Notes: generated by a model not told the origin, from the sequence alone. Positions 1 to 11,415 are shown, counted from the stretch's first letter. The stretch is 64,000 nt of DNA from Pictodentalium vernedei (GCA_031216915.1 CM062292.1:69242790-69306789); one strand, 5' to 3'. Made by a program: numbers and translations.

Positions 1-848
1 TGTATATTGCCGAAACACTGCAAAACTTTGGAAAAAGTTTCAAACTCCGCGTAATTTGGGTTCAATTATCTTATTTGGGCACAGCGTTTACCGTCGTTAG
101 TTGGGAGAATTTAAAGGCCTGTTGAGTGGTTAGGAATAACTCGACGTGAAGAGATTCTGTAAGATGCACATCTGGTAATTTCGACATTGTTGCTGTGCGA
201 TGGAAGTGACTGGGGTTTGATTGGACAGAATGGTCAATAAGCTTCTGCTTCGACAGGTCACCCACCTTTTCCGCACACCTTGCTGAAAATTATACGATGT
301 ATCTGTGTAAGTGTGTGAAACTGACACGCGTAGTTGTCGTTGGAATGAGTTAAATTGTACAATGCCCCCCAAAACAACAATTGTTCAAATTTTGGCAACC
401 ATTCACCATTCGACGAAGAATAAGAAGTATGAAGTGGGAGTTATGTCTTACGGCTGAATAATAAAAGTTCTGCTTCCTGTCCGTGAGCAACATTTCGGTA
501 GTTTCTGTGACGATTTGGGGTGATTGTTGTGCTATTTGATATACTCCCGTTGAATCGGTTGCAACCCTACTCTATTAGAGGAATTTGGGGGTACATTTCA
601 ACCATGTGCGGTGACAACCAAACATGGCGTCGTGGGTCATGTGATATGACGTCACGTGAGAACACCCTACAATGACATGAAACATACGAGACATACTACT
701 TAGCAACGTTATGGTAAGTGGCAAAGTAATAATAGTATTAAATGACATGATTTTGTAGGCGGGCTACTTTTATTTAATTAATGCCTCTCCAAGACTGATT
801 ATTATTAAAGCAAATACATCAGCCTGCTAACCATTCTCGTCGGGCTGA
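1..848. other. No gene recognised
   Basis: I see no domain, no repeat family shared with the rest of the window and no splice-bounded coding segment. The only open frames are two overlapping minus-strand frames of 64 and 80 codons around 71-372, of the length expected by chance. The stretch at 600-660 is relatively rich in CpG and contains ACGTCACGTGAG-like sequence, but nothing ties it to a promoter. Confidence 0.5.
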
Positions 849-1598
849 TATATAAAGCATAAATCCAGTAAATTACTTGAAAATTTAACAAATGATTACA
901 CACTCTATTTTAATGAATTCCTTAACAATTACAACAAAAAGAACGGTAAAAAACTGCGTACTTATCGCGCCTTTAAAAATAACGTTAAATTCGAGTCCTA
1001 TTCAGCTCACTCAAAAACAAGAGAAGCACAAAGTATGTTTACGAGATTAGAGATTAGCAATCAAAATTCGGCAATTGAAAAGGGGAGACATGCACATCCG
1101 CCAATACTTTTAGAAAATAGGATTTGCAATGCTTCTGATGTTTGTAAGGACGCCGGCGATGTGGAATCCGAGATGCATTTTGTCATGGACTGCCCGGCCT
1201 ATACAAACATCAGGAGACAGTTGTTTGCAATAATTAACAGGAACATTGCAGACTTCTCAAATGCAAGCAAGCAAGATCGGTTTGAATTTATTATGAAAAG
1301 TAATACGGCCTCATTATGTCACACCATCTGCAACATAATCCTGCTTTTCTTCTGGAAAAGAGAAACAATAATTGCAAAATAGTAGGTCATTAAACTGACC
1401 TAGGGTTTTGACTTTATATACTTATATGTATGATACATTAGCCTTATTTACTATACAAACATAGCTGTTTCGTTTATTATTTGTTTATTGTAATCATATC
1501 ATATCTCTGTTAACTCTTTATGTAATCTGCGTCTCCGTACGTGTTATTTTGCTTGAATAAACTATTAATATTACTAACCATTTGTATAACTGCATTTG
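849..1598 (+). pseudogene. Non-LTR retrotransposon ORF2 C-terminal remnant plus 3' end
   Basis: The frame is open from just after a TGA at 846 to a TAG at 1380-1382, longer than the ATG-initiated part at 1035. The translation contains KLRTYRAFK, then TRLEISNQN...EKGRH, then a Cys/His-type tail (RICNASDVC...EMHFVMDCPAY). This matches the region after the reverse transcriptase in LINE-like polyproteins, where a short zinc-binding segment (zf-RVT-like) follows the RT. No RT catalytic YxDD block is present, so this is a 5'-truncated copy, as usual for target-primed insertion. Downstream DNA is AT-rich with an AATAAA near 1557, a plausible element 3' end. Family assignment beyond LINE is not possible. 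A frame from an unrelated gene is less likely, given the RT-tail wording of the motifs. Confidence 0.6.
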
Positions 1599-1600
1599 TA

Positions 1601-1837
1601 TTAACCCTTTACCCAACGCAGACGATTTCAAAAATTATTTTTTAATTTTTTTCACAAAGATTCAACGAAACCATATCATGTGACCCCTCTTTGGAACGAG
1701 CTCGACGACCTCGTTCCACAGAGGGGTCACATGATATGGTTTTGTTGAATTTTTTTCAAAAAATAATATTTTTTCAGATGCTGAATTCGCATATTAAGCG
1801 GGCGGATGCGGGCGATTCGTTGGGTAAAGGGTTTTAA
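1601..1837. mobile_element. TTAA MITE, subfamily A2
   Basis: The element starts TTAACCCTTTACCCAACG and ends TTGGGTAAAGGGTTTTAA. The whole element folds on itself around a GAACGAGCTC core. The stem reads CTCTTTGG on the left and CCACAGAG on the right, the T/A stem type with one later change. TTAA targets and CCC-starting ends are known for the piggyBac superfamily; no transposase is encoded. Sister copies of subfamily A2 lie at 11076, 16479, 38571 and 40175. Confidence 0.9.
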
Positions 1838-2761
1838 TAAAAAAATGTATAATAAATTTTGTGCACGTAACCACTATGTTTTCCAGCGCAAATTCTCACA
1901 ATTTTGTATCGACTCATTTAGTTTATTTTACAGGAAAGTCAGTTTATGATATCCCTGACTTATCTTGTCATGGAAACTGAATTTCGATAACGTTATCTCC
2001 CATAAAATTATAAGACGGAAGAGGAAGTTCCAATTAAAAGGTGAGTAATTGTTGGAAAAACCCCTATGACATCAGTATACAAGGAAGCGAAGTTTCCTTT
2101 TGTTACTTCTATTTATCGAAAACAACAGACAGCCCTTTTAGCCCAAGAACATTAGGTTTCACTAGGGAAAAAAATCGGAGAAAGCTGATTTTTTCAGGGA
2201 ATGTCGAGTACATGTCACTGAACGATCAGACAAAAGTCCCCTAAAATCCCAGTTGAGCTTTTTTTTCTACAGCCTTTTTTCGAAAACGCGTTTGAAAAAA
2301 ATCAAAAAAAATCGCACGAACATTGTAACCTCGAATTGATCCAACTGTATTTTTTGTTTACGCGTATTTCGAGCTACATAATGTCTAATATACATTTACC
2401 TAGAGGAAAATGTGCATTCTGTGACAATTTCTGCGAAAAATTATTGAAATTCAAAATGACGATTTTCCTAACGGATTTGCCCAAAGGGTCGTAGTACAGA
2501 ACGGGATGTTAGTTGGACAGACGATAAAAAATCCACCACCATTTGAAGACTTTTATCATTGCTTACAAAATAGACATTATGGAAGACCCCCTCTGCTTCT
2601 GGCCGAGTTCCCCTTTTGGCATAAAATTCGTCAGCATGAGAACTCAACTATTTTCGGGCTTGGGACCGAACAGACACTTCTGTGTCTGGCAGCATTAGAT
2701 CAATAAATAATATTTACAGAATGTACAAAAATCAATAAATAATATTTACAGAATGTATAAA
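1838..2761. other. AT-rich, no gene recognised
   Basis: This is low-complexity AT-rich sequence with open frames of 66-67 codons that show no domain. A short direct duplication around 2703-2757 (AATAAATAATATTTACAGAATG twice) lies next to the end of the cysteine-rich frame that follows on the minus strand. Nothing else stands out. Confidence 0.45.
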
Positions 2762-2834
2762 TCAATCAACATGGATTAAGTTACATTGACTATTATCAAC
2801 GCTATATACAGAAATGACATGACCTATATACATA

Positions 2835-3473
2835 TTATTCATCGAACTCAGAAATTTCCGACAGGACAGTGTTTCTGTGGTTGTTACAAGAATCCGAACT
2901 GCAATTACACAAACCTGAGCAAGAGAGTCCTGCCTTCTTACACCCACACCTTTTTGTACAAGCACTCTTGCAACCACAACTGATCAGATTCAGTAGGTTA
3001 TCGGGGGCACATGGCTTTGTGGCTGCAGTCGGTACAAGAAGTCCATTGTCTAGCGACCACCCCCAATCCATCGGAGGAAGCGAAGTGCCCAGCCATTGTT
3101 GGACCTGGAGATAACATCTGTAGACATGTTGTTGTGCAGCATCGCTGCTTGGTGGGAGTGAGGCTAGGTCGATGGGTTTATTCAGTTTAGATTTTGCTAC
3201 ATAACGCTTGTAAGTGACATATCTATATTGGTCGAGAGAGGAAACAGTTTTACTCCCGTATAAGATCAGGAGAAGTTGTTCCCCGGCAGCGGCTACTGCA
3301 CTTGGTGTACTGTCATCCGCCAAAATTGTGTTGACATACTGTTGTGAGTCGCTAGTAACATCGGAGACAATTGTACTGAATACTTTCTTCTTACCAACTC
3401 GAAAGAGTGCAGAAGTAGTGTCACAACCACTTATAGAATGGACAGGACAGTGACAACGACGCGGCATGCTCAT
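2835..3473 (-). pseudogene. Fragment of a multi-copy type protein with GCDTTS motif and CXC-like cysteine cluster
   Basis: This is a 212-codon frame. Residues 12-21 read HSISGCDTTS, a motif I associate with transposon-like, multi-copy uncharacterised proteins of invertebrates. Residues 166-196 hold nine cysteines spaced like a Tesmin/TSO1 CXC repeat (CGCKSAC...RCGCKKAGLSC...CNC...C). CXC repeats bind DNA or zinc in known proteins. The usual long N-terminal region is missing. The first ten codons overlap a repeat that is also found near 10710-10770, so the frame begins inside repeat DNA and the ATG at 3473 is probably not native. The body is open and shows normal codon structure. It could be the 3' exon of a domesticated gene, or a fragment of an unrecognised DNA transposon. 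No terminal repeats were found around it. Confidence 0.5.
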
Positions 3474-3479
3474 CTAAAC

Positions 3480-3760
3480 GAGAGACGTTAGTTTGTCATG
3501 GTACATTTTACCGACACAAGATTGTAACTTTTCTCCAACTAAGCCGAACCATGGTAGCCTTGAAAATTTGTACCCCTCTACTTTTATCGCGCTTTCGCCG
3601 CCTCTTAAATGACTAGATTTGATAGTTGCACTTCGGTCACTTCAGTCCGTTTCTTCTACTTCAACCATCTCCAAACGCGAAGGTTGGAAGATGATTGAAG
3701 TAGAAGAAATCGACAGGACAGTGACAGTGGCGGATCAAGGATTGGAAAAAGGGGGGTGGA
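3480..3760. repeat. Dispersed repeat with hairpin, copy 1
   Basis: It shares its layout with 10620-10850: a block with CATGGTACATTTACCGA-like sequence, CACTGTCCTGTCC, then a hairpin. Here the hairpin arms are 3645-3674 and 3690-3714 (GTCCGTTTCTTCTACTTCAA paired with its complement). The two copies are diverged. A GTCCTCCCCCGGAAAAATTTT-like tract just downstream (near 3850) recurs in altered form near 22900. Confidence 0.6.
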
Positions 3761-4072
3761 AAACTGAGTGGCGGAGCAACGAACCGAGCGTCGCAGGCGC
3801 AATTTGGGGGTGAGCTCGAGAGGGGACTATCCTCCCTCTTGTACGGGGAAGTCGGGGGTCCTCCCCCGGAAAAATTTTGATCGCGGGAGACGCATTCTGG
3901 ATGCATTTCCTCGTGTACTAGAGGCAATTTAATGCTCCGTAAATGACCGGTTTTTTTACACTACATTTCAACGGATCGCAATATGATTCAAGTCAAATAG
4001 GTTGCACTTGATCATCCAAATAATATGACTGTATCAGAATATTTCGTTGATGAATCGACATTTATGTTGACT
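3761..4072. other. No gene recognised
   Basis: This contains the GTCCTCCCCCGGAAAAATT tract and an 88-codon chance frame on the minus strand. No domain or clear element ends are visible. Confidence 0.4.
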
Positions 4073-4149
4073 ACGATTGGTACAATGTTTGGTCTGTAGT
4101 CTGTACCTCACTGAGGTACAGACTACAGACCATACATTGTACCAATCGT
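4073..4149. repeat. Near-perfect 38-bp-arm hairpin
   Basis: The arms 4073-4110 and 4112-4149 are complementary with one mismatch and a one-base loop. It begins ACGATTGGTACAATG and ends with the complement. It is probably a small palindromic element or the core of one; no target-site duplication is evident. Confidence 0.85.
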
Positions 4150-4847
4150 TTATACGATGGTGTCTCGTCGCGAGAACTCCTCGTGTAAAGATAATTTCAA
4201 TACAGGTTGAATTTGACTTTGAAAAATTGCTTGTTGTCTCCCCTTTCAAATATCAAATGGGGTGGAAATCCACCCTATCCACCCCCCCCCCCCCCCCCTG
4301 TATCCGCCCATGCACTGGTTACGAAAAACTATTTATTTTCTCTTCTATACGGTAATATATAATCAGTCTTTCTTATCAGCAGCATTGTAAATTTATTTCA
4401 ACCAAATTAATTAATTGTTTAAAAAGTGTGCATCGGGAAACTGATCGTCGTCGCAGTAAAAACAAAACTCTTCAAATCAGTGCTTTGAACATCAAGGGAG
4501 GTAATGCCCAATGAATAATTACGTATTGGCATCTTTTTCAGGATGATGAACACGCTCGCGAAGTGTATGGCTGTATCAAAAATAATCTGAAAGTCTGAAA
4601 TTGTTTGAGAATTTGACTCGTTACTTGAGAGCCTCATGGAGCGAATAGTTCGGTGTGTTTGGATAATATAAGAACTGCATATGACAGGAAGTGTGGTTAG
4701 ATATTTCCCGACCCACCCCGACAACCTTCATCATTGTTATATAATCGTAGCCAGAATACAGTTTTTGTTTGGGTGAGGGCGTATTAATTTATTTATTTAA
4801 TTTGTTATTTTATTTATTTATTTTTTCTGATAGGGATAATGCATGAT
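4150..4847. other. No gene recognised; C17 run
   Basis: This holds an uninterrupted C run at 4282-4298, a TTTATTTA-rich stretch around 4785-4825 and a 101-codon minus-strand frame (4419-4724) without domains. Nothing supports a gene. Confidence 0.45.
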
Positions 4848-5227
4848 ACACCGCGGACATTTATTTATTTATTTAATGGGGTTTAATGACACTTTCGACA
4901 GCCAGGGTCACCTCGTGTCGGACAGTTATAGGGATGGAGGAAGCCGGAGTACTCGGAGAGAACCACCAAGCAACAGCGAGCAACTGTCAGGCTCCCCAAC
5001 ATACTAACTCCACACAAGCAGGATTAGCATTGGTTGAAGACAAGTGCACCATCGACGTGCAGTACGCTTTAGTACACAACACCACCGTGGCCCCACGTGG
5101 GCAATGAAGGTGAAGTGTCTTGCCCAAGTACACAACGCTTTTGCTGCAGGTGGGATTTGAACAAAGATCTCTCGGCTTGCACCCTGCACTTCTACCTACT
5201 GTGCTACTGCGCTCCACACCGCAGACA
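4848..5227 (-). mobile_element. SINE, tRNA-head family, full length (copy A)
   Basis: The SINE body is 4861-5215 on the minus strand. It is flanked by a 12-bp duplication with one mismatch (ACACCGCGGACA at 4848, ACACCGCAGACA at 5216). It starts with a tRNA-like head (GGTAG...AGGTTCAAATCC-type B box, degenerate), followed by the shared body with GTGTACTTGGGCAAGACAC and the GTACTAAAGCGTACTGCACG block. It ends in an (AAAT)n tail. A tRNA-derived head, a fixed body and a short-repeat tail define a SINE mobilised by a LINE in trans. Confidence 0.9.
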
Positions 5228-5473
5228 CACCGGTAAGTCTGAATTCCTGAGAGTGGGAGGGTTAAAGGGTAGTTTTACTAGTATCTCCCGTTCGTAGGTA
5301 GACGCCAAAAGGGGGCGGGGTCATTACTTGCATAAAATTGTTAAAAAACGCTCTAAAACAGCGATCTCTGGCTATTTTTGAAGTTTACTTACAATGCAAA
5401 TATTGGTTTAACTTGCGGGATGTACAGGCTATGTGGAGATGATGTGGAGGGGACCCGTGGGACCGGGGAGATC

Positions 5474-6645
5474 GGGGGGGGGGGGATTGCAGTACACGAT
5501 GCCGTGTTTTTGCATTCGACCTTCCCGGATACCCACCTATCCCTAAATCGCAAGATTTTTCTTATTTTCCGCATATTTTTTTCCGGTCATTTTGAACACC
5601 CACCCCATATCCCACAAAAAAGAACAAATTCCAACAATTTTTGTACACCCACCCCTCTCAGCATCATATATCATTTTTTAGCACTTTTCTAGACTTCTAC
5701 CTTCTCAATACGTGATAATATAATACATAAATTGTGATGTATTCAGCTGGTAATATCCTGCATTATTAGGTATTGCTGAAGTGACATAAGGCAAAGCCTG
5801 TTTACCACATAAATAAGCTCAAATAGTTTTTTTGCGTGGGACCAACTGGGGCTTATATATATTCATGTGGTAAAAATTGCGTTGTCGACGAGCATTTTCT
5901 AGCGTTTCTGGGCATTTCTTATGTAACCTCTAGATTTGTCAGATGTATTTTGACACATGGACTGTCATGCGATTGTTTTTTTTATTGAAACCCACTTTTT
6001 GACAGAGGAACCTGCGTAGGCCCTTTAAATTGTGACTATTTTATCCAAATGGGATATGAGAGTTTTGTTTTAATATTTTTTGTTAATTTTATGTTTTTTT
6101 ATATTAACACCTGTTGGTGTAATTGTTGTATGAACCATTTGTTTTAACGTTAGTTGTATCTTGATTCTTGATGTATGTTAAAAATAATTTACGTGTACTT
6201 AAAGTCTTCATTTCTAAAGAGCCACGAGGAACCTAAAAGGCCTTTGATTATCTGTGGTTATAAGAAATGTTTAAATACACAAATAGGATATGCAGTTATA
6301 GAAATCAAGACACTCGAGGCCGAACAGACTGCATGCAAAACATCGGGGCACAGCTCTGGGCCCAGATATGACAGAGAGCTCAAAATATCCATCAATACAA
6401 CCCCCTAATAGGGCTATATAGCCCTATTAGGGGGTTGTATTGATGGGTATGTTGAGCTCTGATGGGTATAATGTGTGTATATTAGTCAAAACCATTTTCA
6501 AGTGTTCAGTCTGGCATAAAAGCATAAAATGGGACCAGGAAAAAAATTGCAAATGGTTGAAAAAAATGTGCTTTTGAGCCGTTTGTCCACCCATCCACCC
6601 ACCCCGGCATCGTGTACTGCAAATAATTTTCCTCCCCCCCCCCCC
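5474..6645. repeat. Inverted-end segment bounded by G/C runs
   Basis: The left end is G12 (5474-5485) followed by ATTGCAGTACACGATGCCG. The right end carries the complement, CGGCATCGTGTACTGCAA (near 6605-6622), then C12 (6634-6645). Pieces such as TTTTTCCGGTCATTTT and CACCCACCCC recur near 20000-20110 beside another G run. This suggests a ~1.2-kb element or its inverted ends. No coding capacity was found; its frame of 104 codons has no domain. Confidence 0.5.
6375..6460. repeat. 86-bp palindrome with a perfect 58-bp core
   Basis: Positions 6389-6446 read identically on both strands with no spacer, centred on CTATATAG. Adding flanks to 6375-6460 gives only two mismatched pairs per 43-base arm. 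The arms include CAATACAACCCCCTAATAGG. A zero-spacer palindrome is normally unstable in replication, so it is probably young or lies within a recent element. Confidence 0.9.
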
Positions 6646-6857
6646 ACACCGGTGGAACTGAAAAAAGATCCTCTGAATTAAGCTATCAGCATTTACTGTA
6701 GTTCAATTACAATGTTAGTCTAATGTGAAAAAATATGTGTGACGCCACTGTTTTTGGGTGCTTGAAAGATGGGGAGGGTGAAGTTTTTATGGAAGGACCA
6801 GAACCCATTATGCTAATGCAGCTTTTCTGGCAACTTGTTAGCACAATTATAGGACTG

Positions 6858-6915
6858 GCGTAGCAACCGTTACTTATTCCCAGTTCCAAATTCGACATTC
6901 GTTATCAACCGATAA
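6858..6915. repeat. Half of a Mutator-like palindrome family
   Basis: It contains AGCAACCGTTACTTATTCCC and CGACATTCGTTATCAACCGAT, the left arm of the foldback family seen complete at 39677 and 50668. The right arm is missing, so this is a deleted or solo-arm copy. Confidence 0.7.
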
Positions 6916-7884
6916 AATTTACATACAACTCTTTTAAGGCTATCATTTTGTTCACCCAAATCATAACTTACGATCACTCACTTGAAGGGGCTCACCGGGT
7001 GGGTGAATAAAAAGTGATTTACTTGGGAAAGTCTTGATATTATTCATAAATATCGCCTCAATTTGTGTTTGTTAATGGGCTATCATTTCTCATAAAGGAT
7101 CTGAGCCATCAACGTGCTGGCTTTATTATGTGCCATCTGTTGTTCCCATTTTCCAGTCCGGAATCCACTTGTCATATTAGCGTCCCCGATTGTACAAATG
7201 ACAACGAACAAATTCCATGCAAATTCTGCTCGAACAATAGCGCTCTGAAATTTTAATGTTGAAGGCTAGTAGCCTGTGAAAAATTCTTTCGCGTTTCATT
7301 GAACTCGAAACAGTGTTCTTGTAACACATTGCACATTAAATCTGTGACTACTTTTAGTTTTTCGTGTTCTAAATGACAAAGAACCTGCGTGGGGTCCGTC
7401 CGTTCGCCCGTCCATAACAACTACTGACCTATGTACCTCGGTCAGTGCATGTGGGATTTGAATTATCTTTGGTATGCTGATGGACGGACCTTCATGGGGA
7501 ACGGATATTTACAAGTAACGGGTTTTGTCCAATCATTTTTCAAGAGTTATGAGCCTTTTTCGACAACTTTTTTCGACTCAGAAAATTTAAATTTTTATGG
7601 TTCTGATTGGTGAACCACTTCTCGGCGGAGGATGTCGGTGGTGTTGCACCTTGTTTATTCAGGTTCATATTACCAGCTCTGGGACGTCTGCAACTCACCG
7701 TTCTCCGTAAATACGACGGCTATGCCTGGAGCAAGCCCGAAACTAGGATATAAAAATTTTCCAACCTGGTGGAGCAAATGTTCAAATATTCCTACTGTAT
7801 TTCCGGGTCGTTGACCATCAGCATGAATTTGAAACCTAACTCACAATACTTCTTCAACACAATAATAAATGAAACAGGTCCAAC
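6916..7884. other. No gene recognised
   Basis: Open frames of 60-63 codons only. A run near 7390 (GTCCGTCCGTTCGCCCGTCC) resembles the start of the satellite array at 32237. No splice-bounded coding signal or element ends were recognised. Confidence 0.4.
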
Positions 7885-7962
7885 ACGTTCGTTTATTATT
7901 ATTATTTTAAAGAATTCCTTTCGTTTCACGAAAGTAATTCTTTGAAATAATAATAATACACG
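7885..7962. repeat. Hairpin with (ATT)n stem
   Basis: CGTTTATTATTATTATTTTA at the left pairs with AAATAATAATAATACACG at the right, around AAGAATTCCTTTCGT and its complement. It is a short palindromic repeat of unknown family. Confidence 0.7.
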
Positions 7963-7983
7963 AAATTATGTGGTGCTCATGAC

Positions 7984-8262
7984 TTATTTATTTATTAAGG
8001 TTTAACGACACTTTAACAGCCAAGGTCATATCGTGTCGGTGACAGTTTTACGGGTGGAGGAAGCCGGAGTACCCGGAGAGAACCAACGACGATCAGCTGC
8101 CACCTCCCCAACACCGTAACTCCGCACTGCAGCACAGGCAGGGTTAGATTGGTTGAAGACATGCGCACCATCGACGTGCAGTACGCCATAGTGCACGGCG
8201 TCATCGTGCCCCATGTGAACAATCGGGATTGAGTGCCCTGCCCAGGGACACAACGCGGGAGT
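7984..8262 (-). mobile_element. SINE, 5'-truncated (copy B)
   Basis: This minus-strand copy keeps the (AAAT)n tail, the GGTTTAACGACACTTTAACAGCC end region and the body as far as GTGTCCCTGGGCAGGGCACT. The head is missing beyond the CGCGTTGTG block. The body wording (GTGCGCATGTCTTCAACC, GCAGTGCGGAGTTAC) is closest to the 5S-headed copy at 44535, so it may derive from that subtype. Confidence 0.8.
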
Positions 8263-10060
8263 CCGAGACTTTCATACAAAGGGTGGAAAATGAAAATTGT
8301 GGTTACGTCAATTGGTCAACTTTTTTTTTCTAATTCGGGCGACCAACATTTTTTCCAACAGACAACAAAATTTCCGACAGACTGCGAAACCGCCTCCACG
8401 TCACGGCCACCACACGTGCTCCGCTTCACGGCTACCACGCGTGCTCCAAGCCCAATCTGGAGCTGTTCGTTTCTTAATTCTTTTCCCAACGCAACGGCAA
8501 AAGCCGTAATGTGCTATTTACAAAAAATGTCATTCAATTTTCATTATTTTTGCTCATTTTTTGCCTCACATGAAATGAAAAAAAAACTTACTTATTCAAT
8601 AATTTTGTTAACAAGTGTCGTCTGCTTTTCATGTTAGATAAATGATTAAAGTAATGTGATGGTTGCGTCTGGCGTAGGAAATTCACACTTTTTCCTAACC
8701 GAAGAACAATTCTCTGTTATCTCGTCTCTTACTGACCGACAGGAAAGCGAGAGGTGTGGCATAGCGCCCTTTCACCATGCCAATAGGTAGTTGCAACCAT
8801 CAACGGAACCGGAAATCTCAAGAGTGTTCTTTTTTACATACCTTATACTCCCGTCAATCAGCGCACAATGCTCCTTACTTAACGACGCCCTTTATTACAA
8901 CGTCATCGTCACTAAAGGTCTTCCGACGCAAATAAAAAGCTCTCAATGAAAACTTGAACGCAGGTCATTAGAGTCAATAAGGCCCCTGGCCTAGATATCA
9001 CCCAGGACTTTGTCAGTGTACATGCGTGGTGTTGAAAGGTGCTGCCATGTTTTGTGCAAGACCAAAAACCCACCTGTCATCTGTGCGGTTGTTAGTTGGA
9101 TTTAATATAATGTTTTATATTAAAATCAAACTTAACTCTTTAAGTCTATAGTACGAAGCTGCATGGGCATCAGCAGGGCCGGGGAGAGGGTGGGGGCTCG
9201 TAGTAGCAGCCTGGAACTTTGGAGGCCCGGGTTTAGCACAAACTTGGCCTGGAAGACTGTATTTTATTTTTTTTTGTTTTGGTTCGTCCTTTGAAAGGAC
9301 GTACCAAACCAAAAAATTACAATACGGGCCTTCAGGCCAACTCTGGACAAGCTCTTACCCAAGATCCTGACTCCTGTGACAGCAACACTTGCCCAACGGT
9401 TGTAATTTTGGACGGCATGATTCTTGAAGTAATAACTTTATTAAATCAACTTGACGTAATAAAGTTATCACTTTACGAATTGTGCAGTCAACAGCTATCA
9501 CTCTACGTCACTGGATACTCACTGATAAACTTGAGAATTTGAAACCTGCTAAAAAACGTCAATTTGACGGCCTCAAAATAACGTGAATTTTTATCACAAA
9601 AAGCCCCCAGAAGTCTCCATTTAATAACTGATTTCCAAATTTTCTTGGGGTAGAACCCAACTACCCCCCCCCCCCCCCATCATCGCTCGTGACTTCCGCA
9701 AGCCCGAATTTCTTCTCCCGGCCGTGCCCGACACGTGCGTTCTTACATGCTGTAGGCCGGATTCCATGCATTGTTTTCCAACACATTTGCAATGCCTATG
9801 TTTTATTGGGAAACATTGAACACACACAGTAATCGTGGTATAATTCTGGTCATAACTTATTTGGGTTCTTTCATCCACCTCTGGAAACTCGACCCAGAGC
9901 TGCCAGGGAAATTCTGGAGCTTTTTGGCCCATACACTTTCTTCATTCAGCTATGAGCATTCTTGGCACTACAGGTGTCACACAAAATATAAACTGAAGGT
10001 ACAGAAGATTATCAATTTCATCATGCATTTCGATTCTATGTTGTTTTCCCGAGTAATAGT
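8263..10060. other. Long stretch without recognisable gene
   Basis: This holds small hairpins (9275-9310 GGTTCGTCCTTTGAAAGGACG type; 9440-9475 GTAATAACTTTATTA with its complement), a C15 run (9664-9678), and frames up to 134 codons (8233-8637) without domains or splice support. The 134-codon frame begins in the SINE head boundary and has biased, low-complexity content, so I do not call it. Confidence 0.4.
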
Positions 10061-10303
10061 TTAACCCTTTACCAAACATAAAAAGCAGACGACCCTTGCA
10101 AATAAAATTCTTGAATAACTAATTTTTTTCATTTTTTGTCTCAAAACCATAGGTTATGACCCCTCTTTGGAACGAGCTCGTTCCAAAGAGGGGTCATAAC
10201 CTGTTTTCTTGAGACAGAAAATGAAAAAAATAATGAAAATTAATTGGCGAGTTTTGTGAATAACGCTGGCCGTTTTTGGCCTTTACGTTGGGTAAAGGGT
10301 TAA
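10061..10303. mobile_element. TTAA MITE, subfamily A1
   Basis: It begins TTAACCCTTTACC and ends GGTAAAGGGTTAA with TTAA at both edges. One end carries AAAAGCAGACGACCCTTGC, the other GCTGGCCGTTTTTGGCC, typical of A1. The core stem is CTCTTTGG/CCAAAGAG around a bare GAGCTC. Confidence 0.92.
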
Positions 10304-10619
10304 ACATGTTGTGTTGTTGGAACTGCGTGTTTGTGTCTGATGCGGAGAGACATGGTACCATTTTAACAGACCTGGGAGGTTTTGATTTTTCAGATTCGCG
10401 GGTCGGTTTCGGGAAGAAACCTTGATTTCGGTTCTGTTTTTGTTTTTTAAGAACATACAGTAAATACGACTTTAGGCTCCTTTACCTGGAAGAAATCCTC
10501 AATAGTTTTTCCACCGTTCATAACAAGAAAGCCTGCCTGTAGCTATCTCCACTGGGTTCATCCTAGCTTTCTTTAGCCATTCTTAGGGGCAGGGGCGGCG
10601 GAAACTCGATAAAAGTGGA
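10304..10619. other. No gene recognised
   Basis: This is single-copy-looking sequence with no frame of note. It precedes the second copy of the hairpin repeat. Confidence 0.4.
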
Positions 10620-10850
10620 GGCGCACAAATTTACAATGCTAGCAAGGATCGACCTAGTGTGAGAAAGGTTACAATCGTATATCGGTAAATGTACCATGAC
10701 TCGTTTTTGTCTCTCGTTGAGATGAATATGCCGCTGTGTGGTCACTGTCCTGTCCGTTTCTTCTACTTCAACCATCTTCCAACCTGAAGGCCAGCCTTAT
10801 GTTGGAAGATGGTTGAAGTAGACGAAACGGACTGAAGCGACAGAAAGTGG
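10620..10850. repeat. Dispersed repeat with hairpin, copy 2
   Basis: It is homologous to 3480-3760. It shares GGTAAATGTACCATGAC, GTCACTGTCCTGTCC and the hairpin, here 10752-10832, with arms carrying GTTTCTTCTACTTCAACCAT. It shows that the start of the cysteine-rich frame at 3473 lies in repeat DNA. Confidence 0.65.
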
Positions 10851-11075
10851 GATTCTTTGGCCAAATATTGTTTGGATTTGCAAATAATGTTACAGGAATG
10901 CCTGTATATTAATACGTTTGCATGCGCCCATTTTAACCCATTGTGTAACTGCGAAACATATCAGTGGAAAAAAAAGTGGAGGGGCACGTCCCCCCTGTGC
11001 CCCCACCCCTGGCTCCACCGCCTCTGATTAGGGGGTCTTGTGAATCAGTTGCTAGGCCTTTTGAGAAAACAACTC

Positions 11076-11324
11076 TTAACTCTTTACCCAACGAATCGCC
11101 CGCATCCGTCCGCGTAATATGCAAATTCAGCAGCAGAAAAAATAGTATTTTTCTAACAATTTCAACAAAACCATATCATGTGACCCCTCTTTGGAACGAG
11201 CTCGTCGAGCTCGTTCCAAAGAGGGGTCACATGATATGGTTTTGTTGAAATTTTTTGAAAACATTTAAAAAATGATATTTAAAATAATAAATTTTGATAT
11301 CGTCTGCGTTGGGTAAAGGGTTAA
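11076..11324. mobile_element. TTAA MITE, subfamily A2
   Basis: The ends are TTAACTCTTTACCCAACG and GTTGGGTAAAGGGTTAA. One arm has CGCCCGCATCCGTCCGCG and the other GATATCGTCTGCG. The stem is CTCTTTGG/CCAAAGAG with a 15-base centre. A GGGGCACGTCCCCCC-type repeat lies just to its left (10978-11030). Confidence 0.9.
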
Positions 11325-11415
11325 ATTAGGGTAACAAATGAAGAAAGTTCATCTAATCTATGTTGTTTCTCATTGTCTCATTTTCTTCCTTATTGATTCA
11401 TCCAGTGGGCGAGTC

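Noticed and set aside
8233..8637. 134-codon plus-strand frame
   Set aside because: It begins at the truncated SINE boundary and is low-complexity; no homology that I recognise.
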